From Streptomyces sp. RKND-216 (GTDB lineage: Bacteria; Actinomycetota; Actinomycetes; Streptomycetales; Streptomycetaceae): a stretch of 64,000 nucleotides of DNA. Shown one piece after another: positions 56,576-64,000 of the stretch. The notes beneath the pieces are model-generated. The model worked only from the letters and a program-made list of their open reading frames with translations, was not told the origin of the DNA and ran no database searches. The position numbers and the translations under genes are program-made. Every line of letters begins with the position of its first letter. Position 1 is the stretch's first letter. The stretch lies in NCBI RefSeq assembly GCF_004795255.1, contig NZ_SSBQ01000002.1, forward strand, positions 4,804,001 to 4,868,000, written 5' to 3'.

Positions 56576-57282
56576 CACACGGCCTCCCGGACACGGTCCG
56601 CGGTGCGGACGACGACCAGCGGGACCTCCCCGGCGACGGCAGGCGCCGGGGACTTGCCGACGGCCAGCACCGTGGTGCCGGCCGCGGCGATGGACGCGAG
56701 CAGTTCCCACACGGCGGTCTCCTCGCCGTCGGTGAGCTTCAGCCCGACGTCGTCCACGGCCAGCAGTCGGGGGCGGCCCAGCAGGGCCAGGGCGACACCC
56801 AGCCGGAAGGTCTCGGTACGGGAGAGGTCGCGCCCGCGCGTGCGCACCCCGTGAGGCAGCGCGTACGGGTCCAGGCCGGCGGCGGCGAGTGCCGCCTCCG
56901 TGCGCTCCCGGGCGGCCGCCGAGCGTCGGCGGGGCGAGGCGAGCAGGCCCCGCAGCGGCCCGTCGAACCGGCCGAGCAGCAGGGCGCGTTCGCGCAGCTG
57001 CTCGCCGACGGAGTGCGCGGGGTCCGGGTCGGTGATGCCGGGCACGGGGCCGAGCGCGCTCATCCGGCGTACGGCTGCCGCGCCGTGGGGCAGCCGTCGG
57101 CCGGCCACCTCGGCCGTGCCGGCGTCCGGCCGCATCCGGCCGGTGAGGGTGAGCAGCAGCGCGGTCCGGCCGGAGCCGGAGGGGCCGTCCACCACGATCA
57201 GCGCCCCCTCCGGGGCGCGCAGCTCCACGTCCGCGAAGACGGGGCCGCGCGGCCCGCGCAGTCCCAGCCCGTCGGCGGTCAC
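56575..57282 (-). CDS. Degenerate ABC-transporter ATP-binding protein
   Basis: A 235-residue ABC domain. Walker A reads GPSGSGRTALL (Arg instead of Lys), the signature helix reads RDLSRTETFRLG (LSRTE instead of LSGGQ) and Walker B LLAVDDVG (Asp-Asp instead of Asp-Glu). The D-loop and switch His are not clear. GTG 57282 lies behind GGAGGG. It is first in the operon with a YhgE-type permease and a TetR, 49 bases after the palindromic operator. Hydrolysis may be weak or absent; it could be a regulated or structural partner. Confidence 0.82.
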   Translation of the reverse strand: MTADGLGLRGPRGPVFADVELRAPEGALIVVDGPSGSGRTALLLTLTGRMRPDAGTAEVAGRRLPHGAAAVRRMSALGPVPGITDPDPAHSVGEQLRERALLLGRFDGPLRGLLASPRRRSAAARERTEAALAAAGLDPYALPHGVRTRGRDLSRTETFRLGVALALLGRPRLLAVDDVGLKLTDGEETAVWELLASIAAAGTTVLAVGKSPAPAVAGEVPLVVVRTADRVREAV

Positions 57283-57330
57283 GGTCGCACCCTCCGTCTG
57301 CCGGGGCCTCTGCACGGGCACACCCCTCTT

Positions 57331-57360
57331 CTTTTTGAACTGACTGGTCAGTTCAAAAAG
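57331..57360. promoter_or_regulatory. TetR operator, perfect 30-bp palindrome
   Basis: Two perfect 14-base arms (57331-57344 and 57347-57360) around TG, with the sequence CTTTTTGAACTGAC and its complement. This is the size and form of a TetR operator, and a TetR gene ends the operon it precedes. TTGAAC within it may be a -35 box. Confidence 0.85.
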
Positions 57361-57503
57361 TACGCCATCGGCACCGGTGGTCCGTCGCCACCCCCGCTCC
57401 CCGCGGCGTTTGTGCAGGTCGGCACGGATTGTCAGTGCCGTGGTCTTTCCTGGACACACAGGAGCGGTCTCACCGACCGCCGTCCGACGAATGGAGGTTC
57501 GCC

Positions 57504-57980
57504 ATGCACGGGCCCCCGAACGACGTCCATCCCGTACTGCGCCGCGCCTCGGCGCCGCCCGCGGCACTGGACCTGCTCGCCCAGGCGCAGCATGGCCTGG
57601 ACGAGGCAGCCGAGATGCCGACCGCCAACGAGCGGTTCGCCACGGCTCACCTCGCCGCACTGCGTACGGCCGCGGCGGTGCTGGCGGTGCGCGGACGCCC
57701 CGAGCCCGCCCCCCGCCGCCGCACCCGGATACGCAGCGCCTGGGAGGTGCTTCCCGAGGCCGCACCGGAACTGACCGAGTGGAGCGCCCTGTTCGCCGCT
57801 GGTGCGCAGCGCCGCGCCCGCGCGGAGGCCGGCATCCAGGGCGCCGCGAGCTGGCGGGACGCGGACGACCTGGTGCGCGAGGCCTGGGTGTTCCTGCGGC
57901 TCGTCGAACGGATGCTGGTCTCCCAGCCGGCGCTGCCCCAGCCGCGGGTCCCCCCTGCCGACGAACCCCGTGCGAGCTGA
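57504..57980 (+). CDS. SAV_6107-family HEPN-domain protein
   Basis: A 158-residue all-helical protein. ALDLLAQAQHGLDEAAEMP, ERFATAHLAALRTAAAVLA and the C-terminal REAWVFLRLVERMLVSQ match the SAV_6107-like HEPN family. HEPN proteins are often RNases or nucleotide-binding partners; the R-x4-6-H motif of active RNases is not evident here. It is divergent from the ABC-YhgE operon, so the TetR palindrome could affect it. The ATG follows GGAGG. Confidence 0.8.
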   Translation: MHGPPNDVHPVLRRASAPPAALDLLAQAQHGLDEAAEMPTANERFATAHLAALRTAAAVLAVRGRPEPAPRRRTRIRSAWEVLPEAAPELTEWSALFAAGAQRRARAEAGIQGAASWRDADDLVREAWVFLRLVERMLVSQPALPQPRVPPADEPRAS

Positions 57981-58109
57981 CGAGCCGGCCGCCACCGGTC
58001 GTGGGGACGTCGGCACGACCAGGCCCGCGCACTAGGCTGGTCCCCCGCCGGCGCCCCGCCGGCCCAGCACCGCAGCCGCCCCAGCAGCACAGCCGCCGAG
58101 GAGCACCGC

Positions 58110-58871
58110 ATGTCCCGCCCCAGCGCTTCCCTTCGTAACGCCGTGGTCTGGGAGGTGCTGCGAGGCGGGCTCGACGAACGGGTGAAGTCCACCGGCCGGG
58201 ACAGCCTCGACGTCCTGGACACCGGCGGCGGCACCGGCAACTTCGCCGTGCCCGTGGCTCGGCTCGGTCACCGGGTCACCGTGGTCGACCCGAGCCCCAA
58301 CGCGCTGTTCGCGCTGGAGCGCCGCGCCGCGGAGGCCGGCGTCGCGGAGCGCGTACGCGGCGTGCAGGGAGACGCCCACGGGCTGTTCGACGTCGCCGAG
58401 CGCGGCGCCTCGGACGTGGTGCTCTTCCACGGCGTCCTGGAGTACGTCGACGACCCCGCCGACGCCCTCCGCAACGCCGTGGCCGCGCTGCGGCCCGAAG
58501 GCGGGGTGCTCAGCCTGCTCGCCGCCGGCCTCGGCGGCGCGGTGCTCGCCCGCGCCCTGGCCGGCCACTTCACCGAGGCCCGGCAGGCGCTCGCCGCTCC
58601 CGACGGCCGCTGGGGCGAAGGCGACCCGATGCCCCGGCGCTTCACCGCGGAGCAGCTCACCGGCCTGGTGGCCGACACCGGGCTCCGGATCGCGGCGGTT
58701 CACGGGGTTCGGGTCTTCGCGGACCTGGTACCCGGAGCGCTGGTGGACACCGAGCCGGACGCCCTGGACGCGCTGGCCCGACTGGAGGCGGCCGCATCCG
58801 AGCTGCCGGCGTTCCAGTCGGTGGCCACGCAGCTCCACGTACTGGCGGAGGTGCCCGCCGCGGACGGGTGA
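58110..58871 (+). CDS. SAM-dependent methyltransferase, class I
   Basis: A 253-residue Rossmann methyltransferase. Motif I reads VLDTGGGTGNFAVPVA near residue 35, followed by VTVVDPSPNALF (acidic residue contacting the SAM ribose), GDAHGLFD and VVLFHGVLEYVDDP, and a C-terminal part like UbiE/Tam. The substrate is unknown. RBS GAGGAG upstream of the ATG; a TAGGCT box at 58034 may be its promoter. Conserved next to the HEPN gene in Streptomyces. Confidence 0.87.
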   Translation: MSRPSASLRNAVVWEVLRGGLDERVKSTGRDSLDVLDTGGGTGNFAVPVARLGHRVTVVDPSPNALFALERRAAEAGVAERVRGVQGDAHGLFDVAERGASDVVLFHGVLEYVDDPADALRNAVAALRPEGGVLSLLAAGLGGAVLARALAGHFTEARQALAAPDGRWGEGDPMPRRFTAEQLTGLVADTGLRIAAVHGVRVFADLVPGALVDTEPDALDALARLEAAASELPAFQSVATQLHVLAEVPAADG

Positions 58872-58927
58872 GGCGTGCGGCTGCGCACAGCCCGTCCGCA
58901 ACGGCCCGGGGCGCCGTATGATCGAGG

Positions 58928-59023
58928 CACACCGTCCGGCATGACGGAAAGGCGGTGAGGGAATGCACGGAATACACCGTCCACCACACCGGCCCGGCAT
59001 CCCGGAAACGGTGGGAGGAATCA
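58928..59023 (+). repeat. Imperfect 37-bp direct repeats before the DUF3040 gene
   Basis: Two similar blocks start at 58928 and 58985, both reading CACACCG, (T/C)CCGGCAT, CGGAAA, CGGTG and GGAAT. They lie about 100 bases apart from the DUF3040 start and could bind a regulator of the DUF3040 gene. Confidence 0.45.
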
Positions 59024-59116
59024 GCGTAGAGGGCGGGTTTCACGGGGGCGATTCCCTGCCTATCCTTGAAGGGCCGCATCCGGTCGCCCCCCGCGACCGA
59101 CGAGTAGGAGGACTCC

Positions 59117-59533
59117 GTGCCGCTCTCTGAGCACGAGCAGCGCATGCTCGAGCAGATGGAGCGAGCGCTGTACGCCGAAGATCCCAAGTTCGCGACAGCG
59201 CTCGAGGGAAGCGAGCTGCGCTCGTACACCCGCAAGCGGGTCTACCAGGCGGTCGCAGGATTTCTGGTGGGCATCGCGCTCCTCATGGCGGGCATGGTCG
59301 CGCAGCAGATCTGGGTGAGCGTCGTCGGTTTCCTCGTGATGCTCGGCTGTGCCGTGCTGGCCGTGACCAGCTGGCGCAAGGCCCCCAAGCCCGGTGAAGA
59401 GCAGTCCGCCACCGAGCAGGGTGCCGCTCCGGCCGGTGGCGGCCGGCAGACCCGCCGCGCGTCCCGACCCCGCCGTTCGATGATGAACCGCATCGAGGAA
59501 CGCTGGCAGCGCCGCCGCGACGAGCGGGGCTGA
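59117..59533 (+). CDS. DUF3040 membrane protein
   Basis: A 138-residue protein. The N-terminus PLSEHEQRMLEQMERALYAEDP is the DUF3040 signature, followed by two hydrophobic helices (VYQAVAGFLVGIALLMAGM and IWVSVVGFLVMLGCAVLAV) and a basic C-terminal tail RRSMMNRIEERW. It lies beside the dcw cluster in most actinobacteria, and its role is not known. GTG 59117 has TAGGAGGA. A 17-bp terminator follows. Confidence 0.85.
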   Translation: MPLSEHEQRMLEQMERALYAEDPKFATALEGSELRSYTRKRVYQAVAGFLVGIALLMAGMVAQQIWVSVVGFLVMLGCAVLAVTSWRKAPKPGEEQSATEQGAAPAGGGRQTRRASRPRRSMMNRIEERWQRRRDERG

Positions 59534-59679
59534 CTGACCGGCCCGGCACGAGCGCCGCAGGACGAGCGACAGCCCGTGAGGGGTGGGGGAGCACCTTTCC
59601 CGGCGTTCCCTCACAGATGGTGTCCACGCGCGAGCGCATCCGGCCCGTTGTCCGTCACGCTGAGCCTCACCCGACTCCG

Positions 59680-59717
59680 CCCGAGGGGGCGCCACCCGCA
59701 GGTGGCGCCCCCTCGGG
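59680..59717. terminator. 17-bp perfect terminator between converging genes
   Basis: Arms 59680-59696 and 59701-59717 are perfectly complementary with a CGCA loop. It separates the DUF3040 gene from the converging transglutaminase gene. Confidence 0.85.
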
Positions 59718-59770
59718 CCGTCGCCCTCCAGCCGCCTGTGTCCGCGCCTGTCGCCCGCGCCGTCCCCGGC

Positions 59771-62146
59771 TCACCGACCCGCGGTACCGGGCCGCAGCAT
59801 GCCCCGCCACCGACGGTTCCACTCCGTTCCTCGGTCGGCGGCCGCCCAGATCACCCGAATGGCGGAACGCGGCCACAGCAGGGCCCGTGCCCGCCGCCCC
59901 CGCGGGGCTCGCCGCACCAACTCCGCACGCACCCGCCGGACGTCCCTCGCCAGGCCTTCGGCCTCCGGTTCCACCGGGGCGTACAGCAGGCGTTCGACGG
60001 CGTGCGCGACCCGCTCGGCACCGGCGGCCGCCTCCGTGCCCAGCGCGCCGCGCTTCACCAGCCGTTCCGCGGCGCGGCGCGGAGTCGCCGCCTCGTCGGG
60101 CTCGATGCCCAGGTCCCAGCCGGAGTCCAGCATCTCCCGCCAGGCGGCGAGCACGTCTTTGCCGGCCAGTCGCCGGCGCCGGGCTCGCAGCCGCCACAGC
60201 ATCGGCAGCATCGGCAGCAGGAGGAGGGCCATCACCGCGCCGGACACCGGCACCACGGTCCCCCAGGGGACGCCGCCGTCGCCTCCGCCCCATGCGCCCC
60301 CGGCCGCCTCGGGCCCGCCGCAGGTCGGGTCGAGACGCTTCTCGGCGGCCGTGCACTCCGCCGACTCGGACGGGGCAGGCGCCGGTTCCGCCGTGTCGTC
60401 CGGCCGTTCCGGCACCAGGCTGTCCCGGTCGCCGCCGCTCCCGTCGATCTCCGGAAGGGAGTAGGGGGGAGAACTGCCGCGGGTCGGCGTCGGCTCGAAG
60501 CGGACCCATCCCACGCCGTCGAAGTACAGCTCCGGCCAGGCGTGCGCGTCCTGGAGCCCGACCGCCATCCGGCCGTCGTCCAGCTCTTCCCCAGGCGTGA
60601 AACCGACTGCGACGCGGGCCGGGATGCCCAGCGTCCGGGACATCGCCGCCATCGAGAAGGCGAAGTGGACGCAGAAGCCCTCGCGCTGCTTCAGGAAACG
60701 GGCGATGGCCGCGGTGCCGCTTCCGGCCCGCACCTCCGTGTCGTAGGTGAAGTCGCCGTCCAGGGTGAACCACTCCTGCAGCTGGACCGCGCGGTCGTAG
60801 TCGGTGTCGGCGTTCCGGGTGACCTGCCTCGCTGTCCTCTCCACGACGTCCGGCAGCGAGTTCGGCACCTCGGTGTAGGTGGCCGGGAGCGGCTCGGACG
60901 GTTCGCCCGCCTGCGCGAGCTGCTGCGTGGTGGGCTCCACCAGCAGGCTCTCCACCCGGTACCGGGCGCCTCGGGTCGTCTGTCCGCCCTCGCCGACCAG
61001 GGCCAGGCTCCGCGGCTCGAACCGCCAGCCCCCCTCGACGTCCACACCGGTCGCCGGGTACGGCATCGGCAGCGAGGACTGGGCGTACCAGTCGGCGGCG
61101 GACACGGTCGTGGTCACGCGGCGGGTCTTGACCTCCTCCGACAGCCCCGGCGGGGAGGGGAACGACTCGGGAACCCGGGTGACCTGCCGCTCCGAGGTCT
61201 CCCACGCCGCGCCGTCGAACTGGTCGAGGGACACGATCCGCAGGTACATGCCTCCCGGATCGGGGTTGTCGGTGCGGTACGTCAGCACCGTGCGGTTCTC
61301 CGGCTGGTTCAGACTGTCCTGCAGCGCGACCAGCGGATCCACGGCGGTCACCGTGCCGTTCCCCGGCCCGAGTCCGGAGCCGGGGCCGCCGAAGGAGTCC
61401 AGCAGGCCGCTGTCCAGCGACGGCAGCGCCGCCGGCACGGCCAGCGCAATGCCGAGTGTCAGCGCACCGATGCGCCGGCCGGTGCGGACCGCCGCGACCG
61501 GCGAGCCGCCGACGCTGCCCGGCTCGTACGGCCGCCCGGACGGGCCGGGCAGCCGGCCGAAGACCCGCCCCCACTGAGACAGCCGTTCGCGCCCCTCGGC
61601 GAGCAGCAGGAGCAGGAACCCCGCCGCGGCGACCAGGAACCACAGCCAGTTCGCCCCGCCGTCGTACAGCCCCGCGGCCACCGAGTAGAGCGCGAGCAGT
61701 GGTAGCCCGGCGGGGGCGGCACTGCGGTAGGTCACCGCGAACGCGTCCACCAGCAGGCCGATCCCGGCCACACCGGCCAGCAGCATCATCCGGATGCCGT
61801 CGCTGACGGGTGCCGGGATCGAATAGCGCCGCACGTCCTGGGCGCCCTCCGCGAAGAGCCCGCCGAACTGCGCGAACGCGTCCGGCCCGGGCAGCACCCA
61901 GCCCACGGCCTGGTCGTGGGCGAAGAGCAGCGTGAGCAGCATGAGCGTGAGCGCGAGCTGCACCAGCACGGTCAGCGGGCGGGCGAGCGGCACGCGCCGG
62001 GCGACGACGCCGGCGACCGTCTGGATGCCGAGCAGCACGCACGCCTGGAGGAGCCAGGTCGCCTCCGCGGTGAGCGGCAGCATCGCGCACGCCGAGGTCA
62101 GTGTCGCGACCCCGGCGCACACCGCCAGCCGGGCACGTCCGGTCAT
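59771..62146 (-). CDS. TgpA-type membrane transglutaminase-like protein
   Basis: A 791-residue protein. Residues 1-220 carry six to seven hydrophobic helices, then an outside region with a transglutaminase-like core: catalytic Cys in REGFCVHFAFSMAAMSRTLG, His in QDAHAWPELYF, then FEPTPTRG. A further hydrophobic helix near residue 640 and a cytoplasmic DUF4129-like tail follow. TgpA-like proteins occur with DUF58 and MoxR genes and may process or cross-link wall-associated proteins. The ATG overlaps the DUF58 stop by ATGA, so the three-gene operon MoxR-DUF58-TgpA is translationally coupled. Confidence 0.9.
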   Translation of the reverse strand: MTGRARLAVCAGVATLTSACAMLPLTAEATWLLQACVLLGIQTVAGVVARRVPLARPLTVLVQLALTLMLLTLLFAHDQAVGWVLPGPDAFAQFGGLFAEGAQDVRRYSIPAPVSDGIRMMLLAGVAGIGLLVDAFAVTYRSAAPAGLPLLALYSVAAGLYDGGANWLWFLVAAAGFLLLLLAEGRERLSQWGRVFGRLPGPSGRPYEPGSVGGSPVAAVRTGRRIGALTLGIALAVPAALPSLDSGLLDSFGGPGSGLGPGNGTVTAVDPLVALQDSLNQPENRTVLTYRTDNPDPGGMYLRIVSLDQFDGAAWETSERQVTRVPESFPSPPGLSEEVKTRRVTTTVSAADWYAQSSLPMPYPATGVDVEGGWRFEPRSLALVGEGGQTTRGARYRVESLLVEPTTQQLAQAGEPSEPLPATYTEVPNSLPDVVERTARQVTRNADTDYDRAVQLQEWFTLDGDFTYDTEVRAGSGTAAIARFLKQREGFCVHFAFSMAAMSRTLGIPARVAVGFTPGEELDDGRMAVGLQDAHAWPELYFDGVGWVRFEPTPTRGSSPPYSLPEIDGSGGDRDSLVPERPDDTAEPAPAPSESAECTAAEKRLDPTCGGPEAAGGAWGGGDGGVPWGTVVPVSGAVMALLLLPMLPMLWRLRARRRRLAGKDVLAAWREMLDSGWDLGIEPDEAATPRRAAERLVKRGALGTEAAAGAERVAHAVERLLYAPVEPEAEGLARDVRRVRAELVRRAPRGRRARALLWPRSAIRVIWAAADRGTEWNRRWRGMLRPGTAGR

Positions 62147-63471
62147 CGTTTCAGCCCTTCCCCGGTCGCCTCGTGCGCCTTCTGCCACAGCCCGGGAAGC
62201 GTCGTGCCCGGTCCGCCGGCCGACACCGTCCACCCGGCCTCCCGCAGGAGCGGATCCGTGTCCGCGCAGTCCGGCCCCGGCTGCGCGGTGAACGCCAGCG
62301 CCCGCCGGGTGCGTTGCCGCATCCGGGCCACCAGTGCGGCCTGCTCACCGTCCAGCGCGCCGAGGAACGCGATGAGCAGGCCCTCGCGGGTGCCCGGCAC
62401 GTCGCCGCCCCCGCGCAGCACGTCCCACGCCCGGGACAGACCGGGCTCCGGCGACTGCTCCAGCACGGCGAGGCCGTCCAGCAGCAGCGCCGCCACCTCC
62501 GCCGAGTCGCCGTCGAAGCCGGAGCCGTCCGTGCCCGTCGCCGGCAGACCCGTGTCGGTCAGCAGGCGCACCGCGAAGCCCCTCTCCAGCAAGTGCAGGC
62601 AGACCGACGCGGCGCCGGACACCGCCCACTCGAACGGCGAGTCCGGCCCGGAGCCGCCGTACGCCGAGCGCCGGGTGTCCAGCAGGACGGTGCAGCGCAC
62701 CTTCTGCGGCTGCTCCTCGCGCCGGACCATCAGCTCGCCGTGCCGTGCCGTGCTGCGCCAGTGGATGCGCCGCAGGTCGTCGCCGTGCCGGTAGCCGCGG
62801 GGGATCACGTCGTCGTCGCCGGCCAGAGCCAGCGACCGCTGCCGGCGGTCGCCGTAGCCGCCGGCAGCGCCGGACAGCCGCACCGGCGGCAGCGCCTCCA
62901 CCCGCGGCACCACGGTGAGCGTGTCGTAGGCGCTGAACGACCGGGTCAGCTCGCACATCCCGAACGGGTCCGTCAGCCTCAGCTGCAACGGACCCAGCGG
63001 GTAGCGGCCGCGCAAGTCCGAACGCACCCGGTAGGACACCTCGCGCCGACCCTGCGGCTCGACCCGGTCCAGCACGAACCGCGGCCGCGGGCCCAGCACG
63101 TACGGCACCCGGTCCTGAAGCATCAGCAGGCCGGACGGGATGCGGGAGACGTTGTCGAGGCGCAGGTGCACGCGCGCCTCCTCGCGGGCTGGCACCTGCG
63201 CGGGGCTCAGCCGGCGGGCGGCCGAGACCCGGTAGCGGGTGCGGTGCAGCACGAGCACGCACACCAGCGGCAGCATCGCGAGCAGCAGACCCACCCGCAG
63301 CAGGTCGGACTGGCCCAGCACGTACGCGCAGACGGCGGCGGCGAGCCCCGCGGCGAGGAACGAACGACCCCGCGTGGTCAGCCCGCCGAGCGAGGCCCGC
63401 AGCGAGCCGGCGTTCTCGTCCTGAGGGTTCGGCCGGTGCGGCCGGGCGCCGACGACCGGGCCGGTGGACAT
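62143..63471 (-). CDS. DUF58 (VWA-like) protein
   Basis: A 442-residue protein. A hydrophobic pair near residues 40-65 marks two membrane helices, then an exposed beta-rich part and the DUF58 core RGYRHGDDLRRIHWRSTARHGELMVR, with C-terminal VWA-like residues. It usually partners with MoxR ATPases for metallo-chaperone or assembly functions. The ATG overlaps the stop of the MoxR gene (TGATG). Confidence 0.9.
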   Translation of the reverse strand: MSTGPVVGARPHRPNPQDENAGSLRASLGGLTTRGRSFLAAGLAAAVCAYVLGQSDLLRVGLLLAMLPLVCVLVLHRTRYRVSAARRLSPAQVPAREEARVHLRLDNVSRIPSGLLMLQDRVPYVLGPRPRFVLDRVEPQGRREVSYRVRSDLRGRYPLGPLQLRLTDPFGMCELTRSFSAYDTLTVVPRVEALPPVRLSGAAGGYGDRRQRSLALAGDDDVIPRGYRHGDDLRRIHWRSTARHGELMVRREEQPQKVRCTVLLDTRRSAYGGSGPDSPFEWAVSGAASVCLHLLERGFAVRLLTDTGLPATGTDGSGFDGDSAEVAALLLDGLAVLEQSPEPGLSRAWDVLRGGGDVPGTREGLLIAFLGALDGEQAALVARMRQRTRRALAFTAQPGPDCADTDPLLREAGWTVSAGGPGTTLPGLWQKAHEATGEGLKR

Positions 63472-64000
63472 CAGAAGCCTCGCGGGCGCCCGTAGCCCTG
63501 CGGGCCGGGCGGCACCGAGCCGGGGACGGCGGTCGGCACCGGGGTCTGCTGCACGATCTCGGTGACCACCTGCTCCGCGGTCCGTCTGCTTAGCTGGGCC
63601 TGCGCGGTGGGCAGCAGCCGGTGTGCGAGGACCGGCACGGCCAGCTCCTGCACGTCGTCCGGCAGCACGTAGTCCCGCCCGCTGAGCGCGGCCGACGCCT
63701 TCGACGCCCGCAGCAGCTGGAGTGTGGCCCGCGGCGAGGCGCCGAGCCGCAGCTCCGGGTGCGAGCGGGTGGCGGAGACCAGCTCCACCGCGTAGCGGCG
63801 GATCGGGTCCGCCACGTGGACGCCGCGGACCGCCTCGGTGAGTTTCACTATGTCGTGCAGGTGCGCGACGGGCTGGAGGTCCTGGAGTGGCGAGGCGGCG
63901 CCGTGCACGTCGAGCATCTCCAGCTCCGCTTCCGGGCTGGGGTAGCCGATCGACACCCGCGCCATGAAGCGGTCCCGCTGCGCCTCCGGCAGGGGGTAGG
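63471..64000 (-). CDS. MoxR-type AAA+ ATPase, C-terminal part (right edge)
   Basis: Partial gene. The frame is open to the right edge; the visible part starts with YPLPEAQRDRFMARVSIGY, the arginine-finger and sensor 1 area of MoxR, and goes on to the lid with SHPELRLGASPRATLQLL. The P-loop lies outside the window. MoxR acts with DUF58 as a chaperone for metal insertion or protein complex assembly. It is the first gene of the operon with DUF58 and TgpA, each overlapping the next. Confidence 0.92.
   Translation of the reverse strand, partial: YPLPEAQRDRFMARVSIGYPSPEAELEMLDVHGAASPLQDLQPVAHLHDIVKLTEAVRGVHVADPIRRYAVELVSATRSHPELRLGASPRATLQLLRASKASAALSGRDYVLPDDVQELAVPVLAHRLLPTAQAQLSRRTAEQVVTEIVQQTPVPTAVPGSVPPGPQGYGRPRGF

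Overview
The base composition, the many GTG starts, the DUF397/XRE pair and the gene order point to a Streptomyces chromosome core region. The order trpD, NlpC/P60 pair, pimB', pfkA, glkA, fadD, aroH, bfd/bfr, PASTA kinase, thiOSG, thiE, metF, then transglutaminase-DUF58-MoxR just short of the division cluster is, from memory, the order of the SCO2147 to SCO2094 interval of S. coelicolor. Many of the same families also sit together in the Rv2175c-Rv2192c interval of Mycobacterium tuberculosis. The window therefore looks like an old actinobacterial envelope and lipid locus with one younger insertion-prone patch.

Layout. 1-5.1 kb: end of trpD, a SAM-IV riboswitch with a class V aminotransferase, a translationally coupled rhomboid protease and Lrp/AsnC-type sensor, a zinc-ribbon protein and an NYN-domain protein. 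5.1-11.6 kb: two paralogous secreted NlpC/P60 hydrolases, a HEXXH lipoprotein, a GT87 membrane mannosyltransferase and divergent pimB'. 11.6-19.0 kb: accessory patch holding a truncated nuclease remnant, an orphan Cys/His protein, a frame-shifted XRE regulator with DUF397, a winged-helix protein, a frame-shifted membrane protein and a WXG-like secretion substrate group. 19.0-34 kb: pfkA, a two-component system beside a PlsC acyltransferase, an alpha/beta hydrolase, glkA, an ArsA-like ATPase coupled to an SRPBCC protein, a metallophosphoesterase, an ACT-GNAT membrane fusion and a long-chain acyl-CoA ligase.

34-44.7 kb: aroH, iron genes bfd and bfr, a sulfite-oxidase-like protein, a MarR/paired SMR exporter locus, a DUF4396 protein behind a CsoR-type palindrome, endonuclease IV, a lytic transglycosylase-like protein and a four-PASTA Ser/Thr kinase. 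44.8-51.9 kb: thiOSG under a TPP riboswitch, an FAD reductase, an Rv2175c-like DNA-binding protein, thiE, metF and a membrane protein with a Gly/Tyr-rich tail. 52-64 kb: a phytoene-desaturase-like enzyme, a TetR / YhgE-type permease / divergent ABC ATPase operon with a 30-bp palindromic operator, a HEPN protein, a methyltransferase, DUF3040, and the TgpA-DUF58-MoxR operon running off the right edge.

Regulation is readable in places: two classical riboswitches, an RBS-masking hairpin after the SAM-IV aptamer, several perfect hairpin terminators, operators for TetR, MarR, an iron repressor and a CsoR-like repressor, and many TANNNT boxes 6-8 bases before a start codon that imply leaderless transcripts. 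I saw no CRISPR array, rRNA, tRNA or intact insertion sequence.
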